A stretch of 64,000 nt of DNA from Microvelia longipes (taxonomy: Eukaryota > Arthropoda > Insecta > Hemiptera > Veliidae). Positions 24,479 to 36,600 of the stretch are shown piece after piece. The notes under the pieces are model-generated. The model was not told the origin of the DNA and made no database searches. It saw only the letters and a list, made by a program, of their open reading frames with translations. The stretch's first letter is position 1. Each line of letters begins with the position of its first letter. The stretch spans positions 46,073,463-46,137,462 of the forward strand of contig JACMZG010001914.1 in NCBI GenBank assembly GCA_018340805.1, read 5' to 3'. A program made the translations under genes and the position numbers.

Positions 24479-25844
24479 CTTGATTGTTTTTCTCACTCCC
24501 TTATTTTAAAGTAGCCGATAGATAGCAGCAACTGATTAATGCAAGATTGTTGAAACATAACAGCAGTTTGGACAGTGAGTTGATGAGAAAGTTTTCATCC
24601 CCTCTACCCCGTTCCTGAGTATTATAATCTGAGAGCATGAACCTTATTTATCCTTTATCTATGGCAATGACAGTCGGACCTCGCAAAAGCACCTCTAGAG
24701 AATTTGTTTAAGTGCCAATATCATTTAAGGAGAATACAATGAAATGAACTTGATTATATTCTATAGTATAGTTATCAAAGACTGAACTTACCTTTTACAA
24801 TGATTAATCATATAGTCGACAAAAATTTCGTGGTATTGTTGTTTAAGAATCATTCCAATGCATACAAAAGTAACAGATCGCAGAAAAATTGTATAATTGT
24901 ATATTAGCAATAAAGGAAGTGTGTTTTGAATTTGAAAAAAACATTTTTTAACACACTTTTAATCGTAACTTAAAGAGAAAACTTTTTAAAACGTTTATTA
25001 GACTTCTTAGCTGCATTACAACCTTAGTAACAACACAAAACTATAGACAAAAAACTTTCTAGAACACAAAGAAAGGGACATAATTAACTTAACAAAAATT
25101 AAAGACTAATATTCTTCATTCTATGAATAAAGATTAAACAAAAAGAACTAGTACCCGCTTAAAAATATGTGAAAATGTCGTTTTTGTCATTAAATTATAA
25201 AGGCAGTGTCAAGAGTGTGGTGTCAGAGTGAAGATTCATGGAACGTACTTGAAGATTTGTTTACGTTATAGCTCATTCGTACATTTTTGACATAAATAAT
25301 TTTTGATACTTTTAGAGGGATAAATCCTTTGAAAATTCGCTGAATCATAGAGAAAACTACTTTTCATTATGTTTCATGTAATTTTGCTCGATTTAGCAAA
25401 AAAAATATGAAAATACAGTTTAGACCAATCGTACATTAGTGACATCGCCCTTTAGCTGCATCGCCCGTTTGACGACCTTGAAATTTTTAAAAATATTTTA
25501 GCTCATCGCACATTAGTGACATCGAACATTAGACGCATCGGATCCCCCACGAATGGGAGGGGGCAAGTTGGGGGGGAGGTGCGGAGGAGATTTATCCGCA
25601 TAAGCGGCCCGGCACATTAATTTAGGGAATGAAACATTTTAATATACATTTCATCATTTAAATTATTCTTTATTATTATTGTAACTAATTTATTTAGCAT
25701 ACTCTTTCTCAAAATTATAAATATACAATAAAAAAAAATGTAACCCCCTATATTAAATCTATGTATAGAAAACTATTTTTTATCAACACAAGTTGTTAAC
25801 CAATGTTGTCTTTTATCTTGGATTCTTGTTTAGGTTATAAAAAC
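24479..25844. other. Non-coding; short imperfect repeat
   Basis: No gene seen. At 25,430-25,540 a motif CATTAGTGACATCG occurs twice, about 80 bp apart, followed by GCATCG. A G-rich stretch lies near 25,550-25,580. Confidence 0.5.
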
Positions 25845-26146
25845 CATAGAGATAAATACTAGAGAGGGCATAGCCTATCTAATACATTAAGAGGCCTGAA
25901 ACATCTTTTTTGGGGCTCTCAGGGCTCTGTGTAACCTCATTGAAACCTCCTTTAAGAGTGGGTTAATGTAGTAATTAATAAATTTATTTGGTTTTCCCGC
26001 ACATTGTTTGTGTTTTGATTTGTTATGTAAGTTTTACTACATAAGTTACTGTATTTGTACTGATTGTTTGATTATAAACGAAGGTGGTCAGTTACTTTTT
26101 CGATGTTCAAAATTTAACCTATAGGACCCTCTAGTAATATCCTATG
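25845..26146 (+). mobile_element. hAT-like MITE, CATAGAGATA family, copy A
   Basis: Starts CATAGAGATAAATACTAGAG and ends with the degenerate inverse near 26,146. It matches copy F (61,002-61,317) over its length. Flanks ATAAAAAC and ATAAAAAA resemble an 8-bp target duplication. It ends 86 bp before the SEM1 start codon. Confidence 0.8.
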
Positions 26147-26232
26147 ATAAAAAACAACAACTTATTTGTGAAGTTGTCAAGTCATATTATCGATTTAATA
26201 TATATATCTATTCAATTAAAGAAATATTTAAA

Positions 26233-29166
26233 ATGACTACAACTGTAGATAAAAATGAAAAGCAAAGGTTAGATTTAGGGCACCTTGAAGAAGACGACGA
26301 GTTTGAAGAATTCCCGACAGAAAGTGAGTAACGGTGTGGTCATATCCCAGTTGTGCTAGCCTATATTGGAATATGATCTATTCACTATATGCAGGTTCTT
26401 ACTAATTGTGCTTATCTTTCTTACCTATAATATTGTAAATGTTGTTAGTGAATAAAATCTCTTTAGATTTGTATCTAACATAACCTTTGGTTTGTTCAGA
26501 TTGGAATAATAAGGATGAAGACGATGAGGAAGTTGATGTTTGGGAAGATAATTGGGATGACGATAACCCTGAAGAAGATTTTAGTGTTCAACTTCGGTAA
26601 GTAGATGTAAAAATAAGTGTACAGTGGGGTCTCTATTTATTTATTATTTATCAGACAGGTATAAATAGGGCCTGCATCGTCTCCATCTTCAGTTCAGTTT
26701 TGTAGAGCATTGTGTTTTTATCCATGATGTCCTACATCCCTGAAGATGCCTCCCACAGTGGAAGCGAAACGTCGGATTCTTCATCTACATTGACGCGGTC
26801 ACCACCGGAAGACCTAAATCTTCATGACAATAACCATGGAAGCCTACGCAGTTTATTATGAATATTGATTTTTTGAAAAAATTAAATTTTATGGTAGGCC
26901 ATTAGAGAAAGTAAGAGATGAGCAAAGTTAGCCAAGAACGAATAATTTTCTCTGAATGCCTTAAGAAAATCTAAATATTTTTATACATTCAATAGTCAAA
27001 AATATAAGCTATTGTTGTGAGAAATCTCAAAAACTGATAATTTTTGTCGTATAAAGTGAAATAATGTGTTTATTTTAAAAAATTTTTTTTTTTTCAAAAC
27101 TAAATAATATAAAAGTTTAGACTCTAGGAGGTAAATAAACATATTTTATTCTTACACATTTTTCTCCTGTTTTAGAGATTTTTATTATTTCTTGTATGTA
27201 AATAACATTTGTAGATATATGCAAAATGCCAAAATATCAGTTTTTATAACTTCTAGGAAGAATGGCTTAACATTTTGACTATTGAATGTATGATGAAGTT
27301 TGGGTTTTTTTAAAGGGCAATCATAAGAGAAGTTTTTTCCGTTCTTGGCTAAACTTTTGCTCATCTCTTACTTCCTCTAATGGCCTACCATAAAATTTAA
27401 TTTTTTCAAAAAATCATTATTCATGCAAATTTTTAGGCAACCAAAATATTTGACATATTTAGTAGTTTGTCCTTTAAGAAATTTACTTAGCTTTCTAATG
27501 AGCCGATTTCGCCTTCTAGGTTGAACAGTTTAACACTATTAATAATTTTATGATGTGGGACAAATATTTTAAACTATAAATTTGACCTTGTGGAAAATGG
27601 TTGGAGATCGGGGTTTGTATTATATAACATTTTTTGTTCCTATTGAAGAGTACTATCACCTCCTTCTTTGGACCTAAATTTTCATCATTATTCATGCAAA
27701 TTTTAGGCAGCCAAAATATTTGACATATTTAGTAGTTTGTCCTTAAAGAAATTTACTTAGCTTTCTAATGAGACCGATTTCGCCTTTCTAGGTTAAGCAG
27801 TTTAAACACTATTAACAATTTTATGATGTGAGGAAAAATTTTTTTTAAACTATTAAATTTGACCTTATGTGAAAACGGTTGGAGATCGGGGTTTATATTA
27901 TAGAAATTTTTTTGTTGCTATTGAGGAGTACTATCACCTCCTTCTTTGGTGGACACTTTATATGAAACACCCTGTATATGTGGTACAAGGTGAACTGAAC
28001 TGCCTCTTGTGGAGAAACAGTGGACTTAAAGCAGGCCCATCTAAAACATCTTATTCCTGGTGGAGTTAGACCACTGTGTCCTGCGCCCCCACCCCTATTG
28101 TATGAAACATCACTTTAACTCACACATATCAGGCTTTTAATATGACTGGAAATGCCAAAAGAAGAAAAGTTTGACCGTGCTACTTTTAGAGGAGGTTATG
28201 CCAAATGTTATGTTGCCAACAAATATAGCCATCTCACAACATTGAGAGGTTCAGAATATTAACAGGGGCATTTTGTTACCTCAACTTTTTTACTTTAATC
28301 TCTTTTAAGAGATAATTTTACCTGTGATCATGAACCTGTATTTTTACTTCAACCTGTTTGTTCTTGTTGCAATAATTTCCCCAGCCAGTGTTACTTCTTC
28401 AGTCCTCTATTTAGAAAAAAATCTTTCAAGAGACCCAATGCTAGGCATCTGCTATAGAATGGGAAAAATCTTTGTGAACTGTTTAATTGTACTTTACTAC
28501 GCTATTAATAGATATTCTATGAATAACGAACATTGCATTCCATTGATTTGTACGTCTTTTATTAACTACACTGTAATGATGAAATATTGTAAAAAAGTGG
28601 CCTCGATTTAAGTTATTAGTTGCACCAATTTTTTATATTAATTTACTAATATATTTCATTTAACCACTCGAACATTATTTTATATGTATAATTTACTATA
28701 CTCTTTGTGCTACACTTTTAAGTATATTTAAGCCACACTTATTGATTTAACTGATACTGTACGTTGTTAAAATAAAAATTTCTTAAGCTATCTAGCAGTG
28801 GCAATAACATAGCCTCATCCTCATTTGACCGTAGACAATGGTGATTTCATCGCGCAAAGCTATTTAACTTCAGGAGCTCTTGGTTTTACTCATAACGCCA
28901 CAAAGGTAGTAAATCGTAAAAAAGTTTACATGGTCATCGTCTTAGAATAACCTTTTGAATACCTATATGTATTAAGGACATTTAAATTTACTGCACCCTG
29001 TATATAGTATAATACTAAGCAAGCATATGGCGTTATATAAGAATGTGGACTTGAAGAAGTTAATAATTTACTACTTATTAGATTATCTTTACTTATCTGA
29101 ATTTTATTTATCTTTATTTGCTGTTACAGGGAGGAATTGCAGAAAGTTGCCAGTCTAAAGAGGTAG
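26233..29166 (+). CDS. Sem1: 26S proteasome subunit SEM1/DSS1
   Basis: Coding exons are 26,233-26,323, 26,500-26,596 and 29,130-29,166, all with GT-AG borders, giving 74 residues. DSS1/SEM1 is a small acidic, mostly disordered protein that ties lid subunits of the 19S regulatory particle together, binds ubiquitin, and also joins BRCA2 and TREX-2 complexes. The diagnostic acidic-aromatic segments are present: [11 protein letters not shown] (residues 18-28), then NW, and [15 protein letters not shown] (about 42-56). The C-terminal helix starts VQLREELQKV. The family is usually 70-90 aa, so the length fits. The final Arg-TAG overlaps a possible donor (AG|GTAG) that could extend the protein through 30,064-30,208. 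Intron 2 (2.5 kb) is packed with repeats. A MITE lies just upstream of the start. Confidence 0.93.
26643..26857 (+). mobile_element. Penelope-like repeat with TATA/initiator and hammerhead-like core, copy 1
   Basis: TATAAATA (26,660-26,667) lies 31 bp before the A of TCAGTT (26,691), the spacing of a Pol II TATA/initiator pair. Downstream at 26,736-26,780 is a hammerhead-like arrangement: ATCC, CTGAAGA, a stem II hairpin, GAAAC, GTC and GGAT. ATCC and GGAT can pair as stem I. Terminal repeats of Penelope-like elements are known to carry hammerheads with minimal stem III. Other copies: 32,830-33,112, 48,430-48,560 (-) and 53,060-53,285. Confidence 0.6.
26858..27424. mobile_element. Foldback MITE in SEM1 intron 2
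   Basis: Inverted arms of about 90 bp (26,858-26,950 and 27,333-27,424) share ATTTTATGGTAGGCCATTAG. Internal similarity between the two halves suggests an ancient long hairpin. No coding capacity. Confidence 0.8.
27414..27949 (+). repeat. Two-copy tandem duplication, about 271-bp period
   Basis: 27,414-27,672 and 27,684-27,949 are about 90% alike by eye: both contain CAAAATATTTGACATATTTA and GGTTGGAGATCGGGGTTT. It lies directly after the foldback MITE. Confidence 0.85.
27966..28120 (+). mobile_element. End fragment of the TAAAGTGATG TIR family
   Basis: Matches the right end of the element finishing at 24,478: GTACAAGGTGAAC, then AGTTAGACCACTGTGTCC, ending ATCACTTTAA. The other arm is absent. 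Confidence 0.7.
28121..29129. other. Rest of SEM1 intron 2, nothing recognised
   Basis: A 95-codon open frame at 28,324-28,611 has a hydrophobic N terminus but no recognised motif. Its intronic place on the same strand makes it doubtful. Confidence 0.5.
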
Positions 29167-30063
29167 ACTAATTCATTTATTAGAGCCTATCAATTTAATT
29201 ATTAATAATACTGTAAATAACTTTAATTTTACTATTAATGTATATAAGGCGCTGTTAATTATGTTTGAGAATTTTCTCTTTTGCTTAGATTAATTAATAT
29301 ACTGAAAAATGTTTTAAATTAAATAAAAAAATCAATAATTTACTCTAAATGTATTAATTATTGACCCTTTGTTTTGATTTCAAAAGAAAAAAAAGTGTAA
29401 TTATTCTACACGCTACTTATAGATTCAAATGTCCATGTATTTGTCCTTACATCATCATCATATATTTTTTAAGCAAACTTAATTTTACTTAACTGAAAAA
29501 AGCTGTCAAATAAACACTTTCCCGATTTATTAAAATATCTCAGTTAGTGTTACTTAAATCAAAGTTTACAATACTACCATTTTTGTTCCACTAGTCAAGA
29601 CCTTTAAAACGATTATCATTCATCCAGATTGAACAACTTTTAATTTTTCCAAAATTTGGGTGAATTTTGAAAATTTTAAATTTTTTTACGAAAAAATTGG
29701 CTCAGGGGGACAATTAAATAATTTCATGAAGATTACTTTTTTCAAAGTAAAAATTAAGCCAACTTTACTCTTCGTCCATTTTTCAAAAAATTGCAGTTTT
29801 GAGTCTACCGTTAAAAATGAGAAAAAATATGAAAAATCTTAGTTTAAAAACATGCAGGAGCTTTTATCAAGAATTACTTCTTTTTTTCGAAAAATGAAAT
29901 TTTTTGTCATTTACATGTATAGACAACCTCATCCGGGGACACACTGTAAATACATACATATAAATTTGTGTTGCGTGTGTGTGCCCTGACTTTACAAACA
30001 ATATATTGGCCTTTACTGCAACAACATAATAAATTCACAAAATGAATTCTTTTATTCTACAAG
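29167..30063. other. SEM1 3' region or intron 3
   Basis: AT-rich. Depending on splicing this is 3' UTR plus spacer, or an intron. An AATAAA lies near 29,322. Confidence 0.5.
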
Positions 30064-30208
30064 GGATGCTCCAGCAAAAGCTTCGAGTACAGAAAGTAAA
30101 AAATGCAAAGAACAAAAAGAGTTAAGAAAAAGAAGTTGGAAGAGCCAAAATAGTAAAACATCAAATGAAGAGAGTAACAAAGAACTTTATCAAGAACCAG
30201 AAAATTAA
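30064..30208 (+). CDS. Sem1: Possible alternative last exon of SEM1
   Basis: An acceptor (TTTTATTCTACAAG) is followed by an open segment of 47 codons ending TAA, 30 bp before AATAAA. If the third exon is spliced at 29,162 (AG|GTAG) instead of read to its stop, the frame enters this segment in phase. It adds a Lys/Ser/Glu-rich tail starting DAPAKASSTESKKC and ending LYQEPEN. Skipping the 33-nt exon 3 also keeps the frame. The tail does not resemble known DSS1 C termini. Expression is unproven. Confidence 0.45.
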
Positions 30209-30237
30209 TGTTATACAAATAATACATGTAAATCGGT

Positions 30238-30243
30238 AATAAA
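30238..30243 (+). terminator. Poly(A) signal AATAAA
   Basis: Canonical AATAAA 30 bp after the TAA of the possible last SEM1 exon. If exon 3 is terminal, an alternative AATAAA near 29,322 could serve. Confidence 0.45.
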
Positions 30244-31107
30244 GACTAGATTATTTCCTAAATGAATGATTATTTCCAGGTAATTTTTTAATTTTATTTT
30301 TCAGTTTTTTAAAAAAAAAAAAAAAAAAGAAGGTTGGTCAATTACAGGTTAGTCTTATTTTCAGAGTCACCCATTTGTAGGTTACCTAAAGACAATGTGA
30401 CACCTCCAAAGACTACACACACACCTTTATGATAATAAATCTTAATATGTAAGTAAGGATTAAAGATGATAAAATCTTAAATCATTGCTTACATATTGGC
30501 TGTTTTTTTCTTTTTTTATTCATTTTTTTAAAGGTATTTATTTTTATTTTTTTCTTTCTAAAAAAAGGAATGTTTACATTACAATTACACCATCAAAGAC
30601 ACTGCAGCAGAGGGCAGGTAGCTCCACTAATAACACATGTACCAGTAACAACAAAATCAAGTTGTTACTGAAGAGCTTTAAATAATTTTTAAAAAAACAT
30701 GCTGTGTAAGAATATTGTAAATAAGAGCAACAAAGATTTTACATTTCATATGTCTACATGTATGAATCAATATTCGCTCCAGGTGGCAGGATTACATACA
30801 CGGCAAATTCTTCTCTATTCCAAGCTACCATAATACGATATTTATTTTACCCCTTAAAATTTTACTTTCTTAAAATCTCCTGTATGAATGGGGAAGCATT
30901 GTCATTGTAACCCAAATCATTCATTAAATTTGCTATGTTTCAAAACGTATAGATCTTCCAACTCAAAAAATTTGTTTCTCTTATTTGTAGGTATGTATAT
31001 TGTTTAAAGTAAAAGATATTTTTACTTCATTTAAACCGTAGGTAAAACAAAGTATTGTTTCCCACTAAAAATCTGAAACAGGGATTTCAAATTAATTATC
31101 CATTTTA
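30244..31107. other. Non-coding; poly(A) run
   Basis: Contains an 18-base A run near 30,311. The region around 31,036-31,090 is similar to the dispersed repeat at about 10,130. Nothing else recognised. Confidence 0.5.
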
Positions 31108-31513
31108 CAGTCTATCGTTTAGTTTAAAAATCTTGACAGGTCAGTTTAGACACCACTGATTCTTAAGAAAAAAAATCCCTGCAAGAAGGGAGCGGGAAAA
31201 AATTATGTAAACAAATCAGGTTATTTTACCCGTAAACTTCTTGGCGATGTTTTTTTTACATTTCTTTTGTGTAGTTTTATTTTAAAATATCAATTTTAAG
31301 ATTAATTTGAAAGTAGTTTTCAAAACGATGTAATCAAAAGAAGAACCACAAACAAAGTGAACGATTGCCAGGAAGAAGGTTTTTTCCCTACAGCGGTTAT
31401 TGTGGTAGGGATTTTTTTTTCTCTTTTTAAGTGAGAGGTTGGCAGCGGCTTCTCTGATTGGTCAATCCCCAAAATACTTATGACCTTGGGGATTTTTAAA
31501 CTAAACTAGACTG
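31108..31513. mobile_element. Tc1/mariner-like MITE (TA target)
   Basis: Ends CAGTCTA and TAGACTG, flanked on both sides by TA (31,106-31,107 and 31,514-31,515). The inverted arms share GTTTAGTTTAAAAATC. About 406 bp, no transposase. Confidence 0.7.
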
Positions 31514-31799
31514 TAGGTAGTTGCAGGACCTTCTGAGTGGTTTATACCAAGTTATCTGTATGTATGTGTGTCTTTTATCATTGTAGGTCCCAGTGTGTTC
31601 ATGCTAGATAGTTAATAAGCGAGGTCATATTATTAATATGAAGGCTTAACTCTTAATTGGACAGCTTGTTATTTATTTATTTAAATACTTAGCATTCAAT
31701 TTAAACTTTTCAAACACCTCAACAGAGATGTTTTACGGCATTGAATAGGATTAATGTAAGTGAGAGTATGGGAATATTTATGAGCTGTGCAGAAAGTTA

Positions 31800-31945
31800 A
31801 AATTACCAATATGAGGGAAGCCGAAAGCAACCGATAAATTATAACCCTAACTCACTTTTGGAGGTTTCAACAAGGTTACACAGAGCCCCCAAAAGATGTT
31901 TCAGACCTCACAATTTGATGAGATTGGATATGCCCCTAGATACAT
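31800..31945 (-). mobile_element. CATAGAGATA MITE family, copy B (fragment)
   Basis: Minus-strand match to the family: AGGTTTCAACAAGGTTACAC and GATGTTTCAGACCTC. Both ends are degraded. Confidence 0.65.
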
Positions 31946-32829
31946 ATGACAATGCAGTCATATGTCCTTCATAAACAATAGGCACTGTAACCAGCCCCAA
32001 ATGCCCATTTTCATTTCGATTTCAGAAAATTATCGTACTCCATAAGCAAGGATAAAACCTTACTTACACACATATATAACCTATGCGAGTGATACGTAAT
32101 TGTTTGGAATCAGGAACCCCATTAGAATTATCTCCATGCCGCTTTCGAAGTTCTGTAATTTGAACACCCTCATAAGCATCATTTTTTGATGAAAGCATGG
32201 TCAGCAATTAACTGAAAGATCTGTTTACAAAAATTACCATTTGTTTACATTACTATCATTAATATCCTACAAACTCGAAAAAAACTTAGAAATTGATTTT
32301 TATTATTTTTCATCAAACTTAATTCACTTACCTCTTATCTTTGGCTTACTACACTTTCCATTCAACTGTGAATTTTTGCAACTGGACTTAGTGTTGAGTA
32401 TGCTATCATTTTTTCTAAAAGGCTGAATTTGGTTTTATACAAATATTTTTACAGAATCACCCCTCTCCCTTCTCTCATGTATTATATTTTTCAAATGCCA
32501 ATTTTAATATATAGAGTAATATAGTAAAACTAATAATCAGTAATAACCAGTGGCCAAACATGGATACACTTTTTTTTAGAAAGGTCAGGATTTGACCACT
32601 CTAGCAATATGGACTAAGTTTTAAGCTCTTAACTTGTCCCCCACACACATCCAACACATGTTTAAATATATTAGGCTAATGAAATATTGCTTTAAAGAGT
32701 GTGTGTGGAGGGGAATCTGGGGATTTGCCCCTTCCAAGAGGGAAACTAAACCTATTAGCAGATACCAGCTATTAGTGATTGAAAAATAATTCAAAGAGCA
32801 AAATAGTAATTATTTTGAAGATTCAGGTA
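31946..32829. other. Non-coding, nothing recognised
   Basis: AT-rich spacer between SEM1 and RACK1 repeats. No supported gene. Confidence 0.5.
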
Positions 32830-33112
32830 TTCCGGTGGTGACTGTGTTTATGTAGATGAAGAATCTACACGATCAATGCTCTACAAAACAGAACTGAAGA
32901 TGGAGGCCCTATTTTTTACCTGAGAGACAGGTATAAATAGGGTCTCCATCTTCAGTTCAGTTTTTTAGAGCATTGTGTTTACATCCCTGAAGATGCTTCC
33001 CACAGTGGGAGCGAAACGTTGTACATTGACGTTGTCGTACATTGATGCAGTCACCACCAGAAGACCTAAATCTTAATGACAATAACCGCAGAAGCCTACG
33101 CAGTTTAGTAAT
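32830..33112 (+). mobile_element. Penelope-like repeat, copy 2, with inverted half
   Basis: The right part matches 26,643-26,857, with TATAAATA at 32,932 and a hammerhead-like core at 32,981-33,022. Its stem II (TCCCAC with GTGGGA) pairs perfectly. The left part (about 32,840-32,920) is the same sequence inverted, giving a head-to-head palindrome. A 9-bp deletion shortens the TATA-initiator spacing to 22 bp. Confidence 0.65.
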
Positions 33113-33664
33113 TATTTTGATCATAGAATCTAAATATACAAGAAAAAATATGGAGTCCAATTGAAAATTTCAAAGATAGGTGTCGCAGGACACTAATAGG
33201 GGCGTTACATTCAAATTGTCAATACAAAAAAAAAAACTTAACTACACACAATGGAAATCCTCTAAGTTGAAGTTCATCTTTAACGGTTTAAAAATGACAA
33301 GGGAATGGGGAAACTTTTTGTCCACCCTGTATAGTTAATAGCATAATATTCTGCCATGTGATTTAATGTTCTGTGACAATTAACAATATAAAATAGCAAC
33401 TAAAGATCAAGAAGCTGAAGAAGCTTTATCCATTTTTCCTCAACTACTTAGGTAAGAATATGTATTTATCTAAGGAAATATTTGCACTAAAAATACTAAA
33501 CCAACAGTCCACCTGAAATATACATTTTAGGTGTTTTTATTATTAAATCAAAATTTTTAAAAAAAGGACAAAAAATAACAAATTAGGTAAAAAGATAAAG
33601 ATTTTAACTCTTTATGTTTAATATATTAAAAGAAGTTCTTATAAAGTAAATAAAGGTCATTGTT
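33113..33664. other. RACK1 3' flank
   Basis: On the minus strand ATTAAA at about 33,618-33,623 is a possible RACK1 poly(A) signal, some 40 bp after the stop. Otherwise nothing recognised. Confidence 0.45.
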
Positions 33665-36600
33665 TTATCTTGTAGCAGCGTAAACCTGCCAAACTCGTAT
33701 ATAATTATCAGAATAGCCGGCATAGAGTGTTTGTCCGTCTGTAGACCATGCGAGGGAGAGACACTGTGGGGGTTCTGATTTGGAGGTGGAAACAACTTCG
33801 GGTTTCAGCTCGTCCACCATATCTTTGCTCTCGAGATCCTGCAAAAACAAAACTTCATTAATCAATCAATTTCAAGAATAAACACAAATTAATTATAAAC
33901 TGTGGTTTCAATGTTTTTTTTTAATACTTTTGATTTATTTTTAATTATTATTATTTTTTTTTTCGCTAACTGTAGATATTAAACTCTTTTGAATAAATTG
34001 CTTTGTACTGTTTATTCGGAGTCCCCATACTCTGGCCACTCGGCTTTGTGGGTTACATTTTTTTTTATTTACTGTTTTAAAAATATATGTTTATATTATA
34101 TTGTCAACTATTTCTATCTATGTGTTAAATTGCTTAATTTTGGAAAAAAAAACTTTTTTTAATTTGAATGTGTGAGTACTTCAGCTTTTATACTTAAATC
34201 AAGTCTCATACTTATAATTCAGGAAGGCCATTGTAATTTTTTATTCAAATGTGTATGTTTATATCCACAACAGGGTGACTTTGCTACACGGCACATCGAC
34301 TTAGCGCAACATCCCCTTCATTAAAGATCCTTGATTTAATATAACTTTAACACAATCTCGGAAGATGTTGCAATAAGGTTACTCAGAGCACTGCAAAAAT
34401 GTTTGGAAGGAGAGCCCCTGTGATGTAATAGTAAGCACGTGTACCCGTCACCCAGACAGTCTCGGTATGATCCCGGTGGGGGCCTCTAAGACTTTCATGT
34501 GATGGATGGAAATCCTTTTATGTGCTGTCCTTGGGAAGGGATGATAACCCATTGGTTCTGAGCCTGTGCGATGTCAGATACTCGTAAAAGATCCCTAAAC
34601 CTAAATGAACCAGGGTTTTAGGTAAAATTTAGGACCCTCAATTTAGTTTATATTAAATATACGTGTTTCTGCCTTATGGTTTCAAGAGTAAGAAAGCTTG
34701 GTCTGGCAAGGTAAGGCATGAGTTGTTTCTAGTGATAGCTATAAAAACTTATAGAAAAAGTCGTGGCTTTTCTGTGGATTCAAAGAGACTAATACTATTA
34801 GAGGGAGGATACAACAGCTCTTATCATTCCTTGGGTAGCTAGGTGCCGTAACGGTACATTGGTGACGTCATTTTTTTTTATTTTTCCTTTGAAATTGAAA
34901 TTTCACTTATATATTACATTACTTTTCGACTATTTTGTTTTAAATCAAGTAAAATGAATTTAAAATAAATTTAATTATTAACTATTGCATGTTTTCTTTA
35001 ATTGTTAGTGTTGAAAGTGGTTTAATGTGGCATCACTGAAAAATGTCCGCCGTTAGTAGAGTGCATGCTACAATAGGAGTTATAGAGGGGTGGAGGAGTA
35101 TCTAGTCTCTCTCTAGGGACACTATAGTAGGGGTAAGTACAGTTACGGCACCTATGGAAACTGTCTCACTTCCAGACCCCTTACCACTGTGTTAATCGGG
35201 TTCCGTACTCCCTCTAATAGTATTAGTCTCTTTGTGTGGATTAGACACAAAATGGCTGCACTAGGACTAGCAAGAATAGTCCGCCCAACAATGTGGTCTA
35301 TTTGCTAGGTGGTGCCAGCACATGTTTGGAAGCTACAAATTTATTGTGATAGTGTATGCCCTCTCTATATTATAACTCAAGGTTATTATTAGTTTACAGA
35401 GTGGGGGAAATAATGCGAGGGAGCCAATGAGGCTAAACCACACCTACAATACCATATCAGGCCAATCTCATTGGTTCCTTTACATTAGTTTCCCCCGCTA
35501 TCAACTGATTATAACTGTGTGCTACACTAGTTTTCAATTCCAATGCACTAAGGTGAAAACCAATCTGTCAACTACTTTCCATACTATAAATGGAATTTGA
35601 AGAAAGACTTACCCAAATTTTAATAGAGGGTCCGAAAGCAGCACAGAGCCAGTATCTGTTGGGTGAGAAGCAGAGTGCGGTAATGATGTCATTGTGGTCG
35701 AGTGTGTGTAAATGTTTTCCATCATTCAAATCCCACAACATTGCTTTGCAGTCCTGCAACAAAGGTAATATTAATAATCTGGTTCAATATGATCAAATAA
35801 TATCAGAACCATTGGATTTGAAGGAACAAGCTGATATGCCATCCTCTCTTTATAACTCTAATACTGCAATAATTTTGCAAGCTATAAACGTCGTCATCGC
35901 TTTGTTAGACTAATAACACTATCTTAAACAAATGAAAATAACTTCCAATCAGCAAAACACCCTTAACTTCCGTCACCCGAACAACCTCATAAGCGTAATT
36001 TTCGTAATGAAAATTCGCTAAAATGTACTTTATTTTATTTTAAAATTTTTTAAATGGTTTTGCTTAATTCCTATGAGTTCTTCAACTGATAGGACTAATT
36101 ATAAAGAGTTTAATTCATATCATTACACTTATTTTCGTTGTTCCCTGAATAAGTGCAGGTACTTCTACCAACCAGTTTTGACTCAAATGGTCTGTAGGTA
36201 CTGAGCGTGTAAATAATTAATTAACGCAATTGCTTATGCTTACCATGGTTGGTTTTGGCAAATAACATAAAAAAAAGATATATTGGTTGATTTTGAGCCA
36301 ATATAAATTTGGAGACATCATTCTCTCGCAACATATTCTTAGTGTGAGTAATAAGCTTATAGTCCAAGAGCCCAGGGTTGTTTTGTTAATAAAAAGTGTA
36401 ATGGCTGGAACCAGTCTTAATTTTTAGTAAATACCTTCCTAAACAAGGATCTGCAATTCTGCCGACTCGTATCGGATGGGGTGTCCCAGACAGAGCCTTT
36501 GACCCTAAAGTGCGTTCTGCCTGGGACACCCATCCGATACGAGTCAGCAGAATTGCAGATCCTTTTCAGGAAGGTATTTACAAAAAATTGAGACCGGTTC

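Noticed and set aside
28324..28611. 95-codon frame with a hydrophobic start
   Set aside because: It lies in an intron of SEM1 on the same strand, has no recognised motif and no promoter or splice support.
34413..34500. Possible functional tRNA gene
   Set aside because: A- and B-box-like segments are present, but acceptor and anticodon stems do not pair properly and a non-tRNA body follows. A SINE is a better reading.
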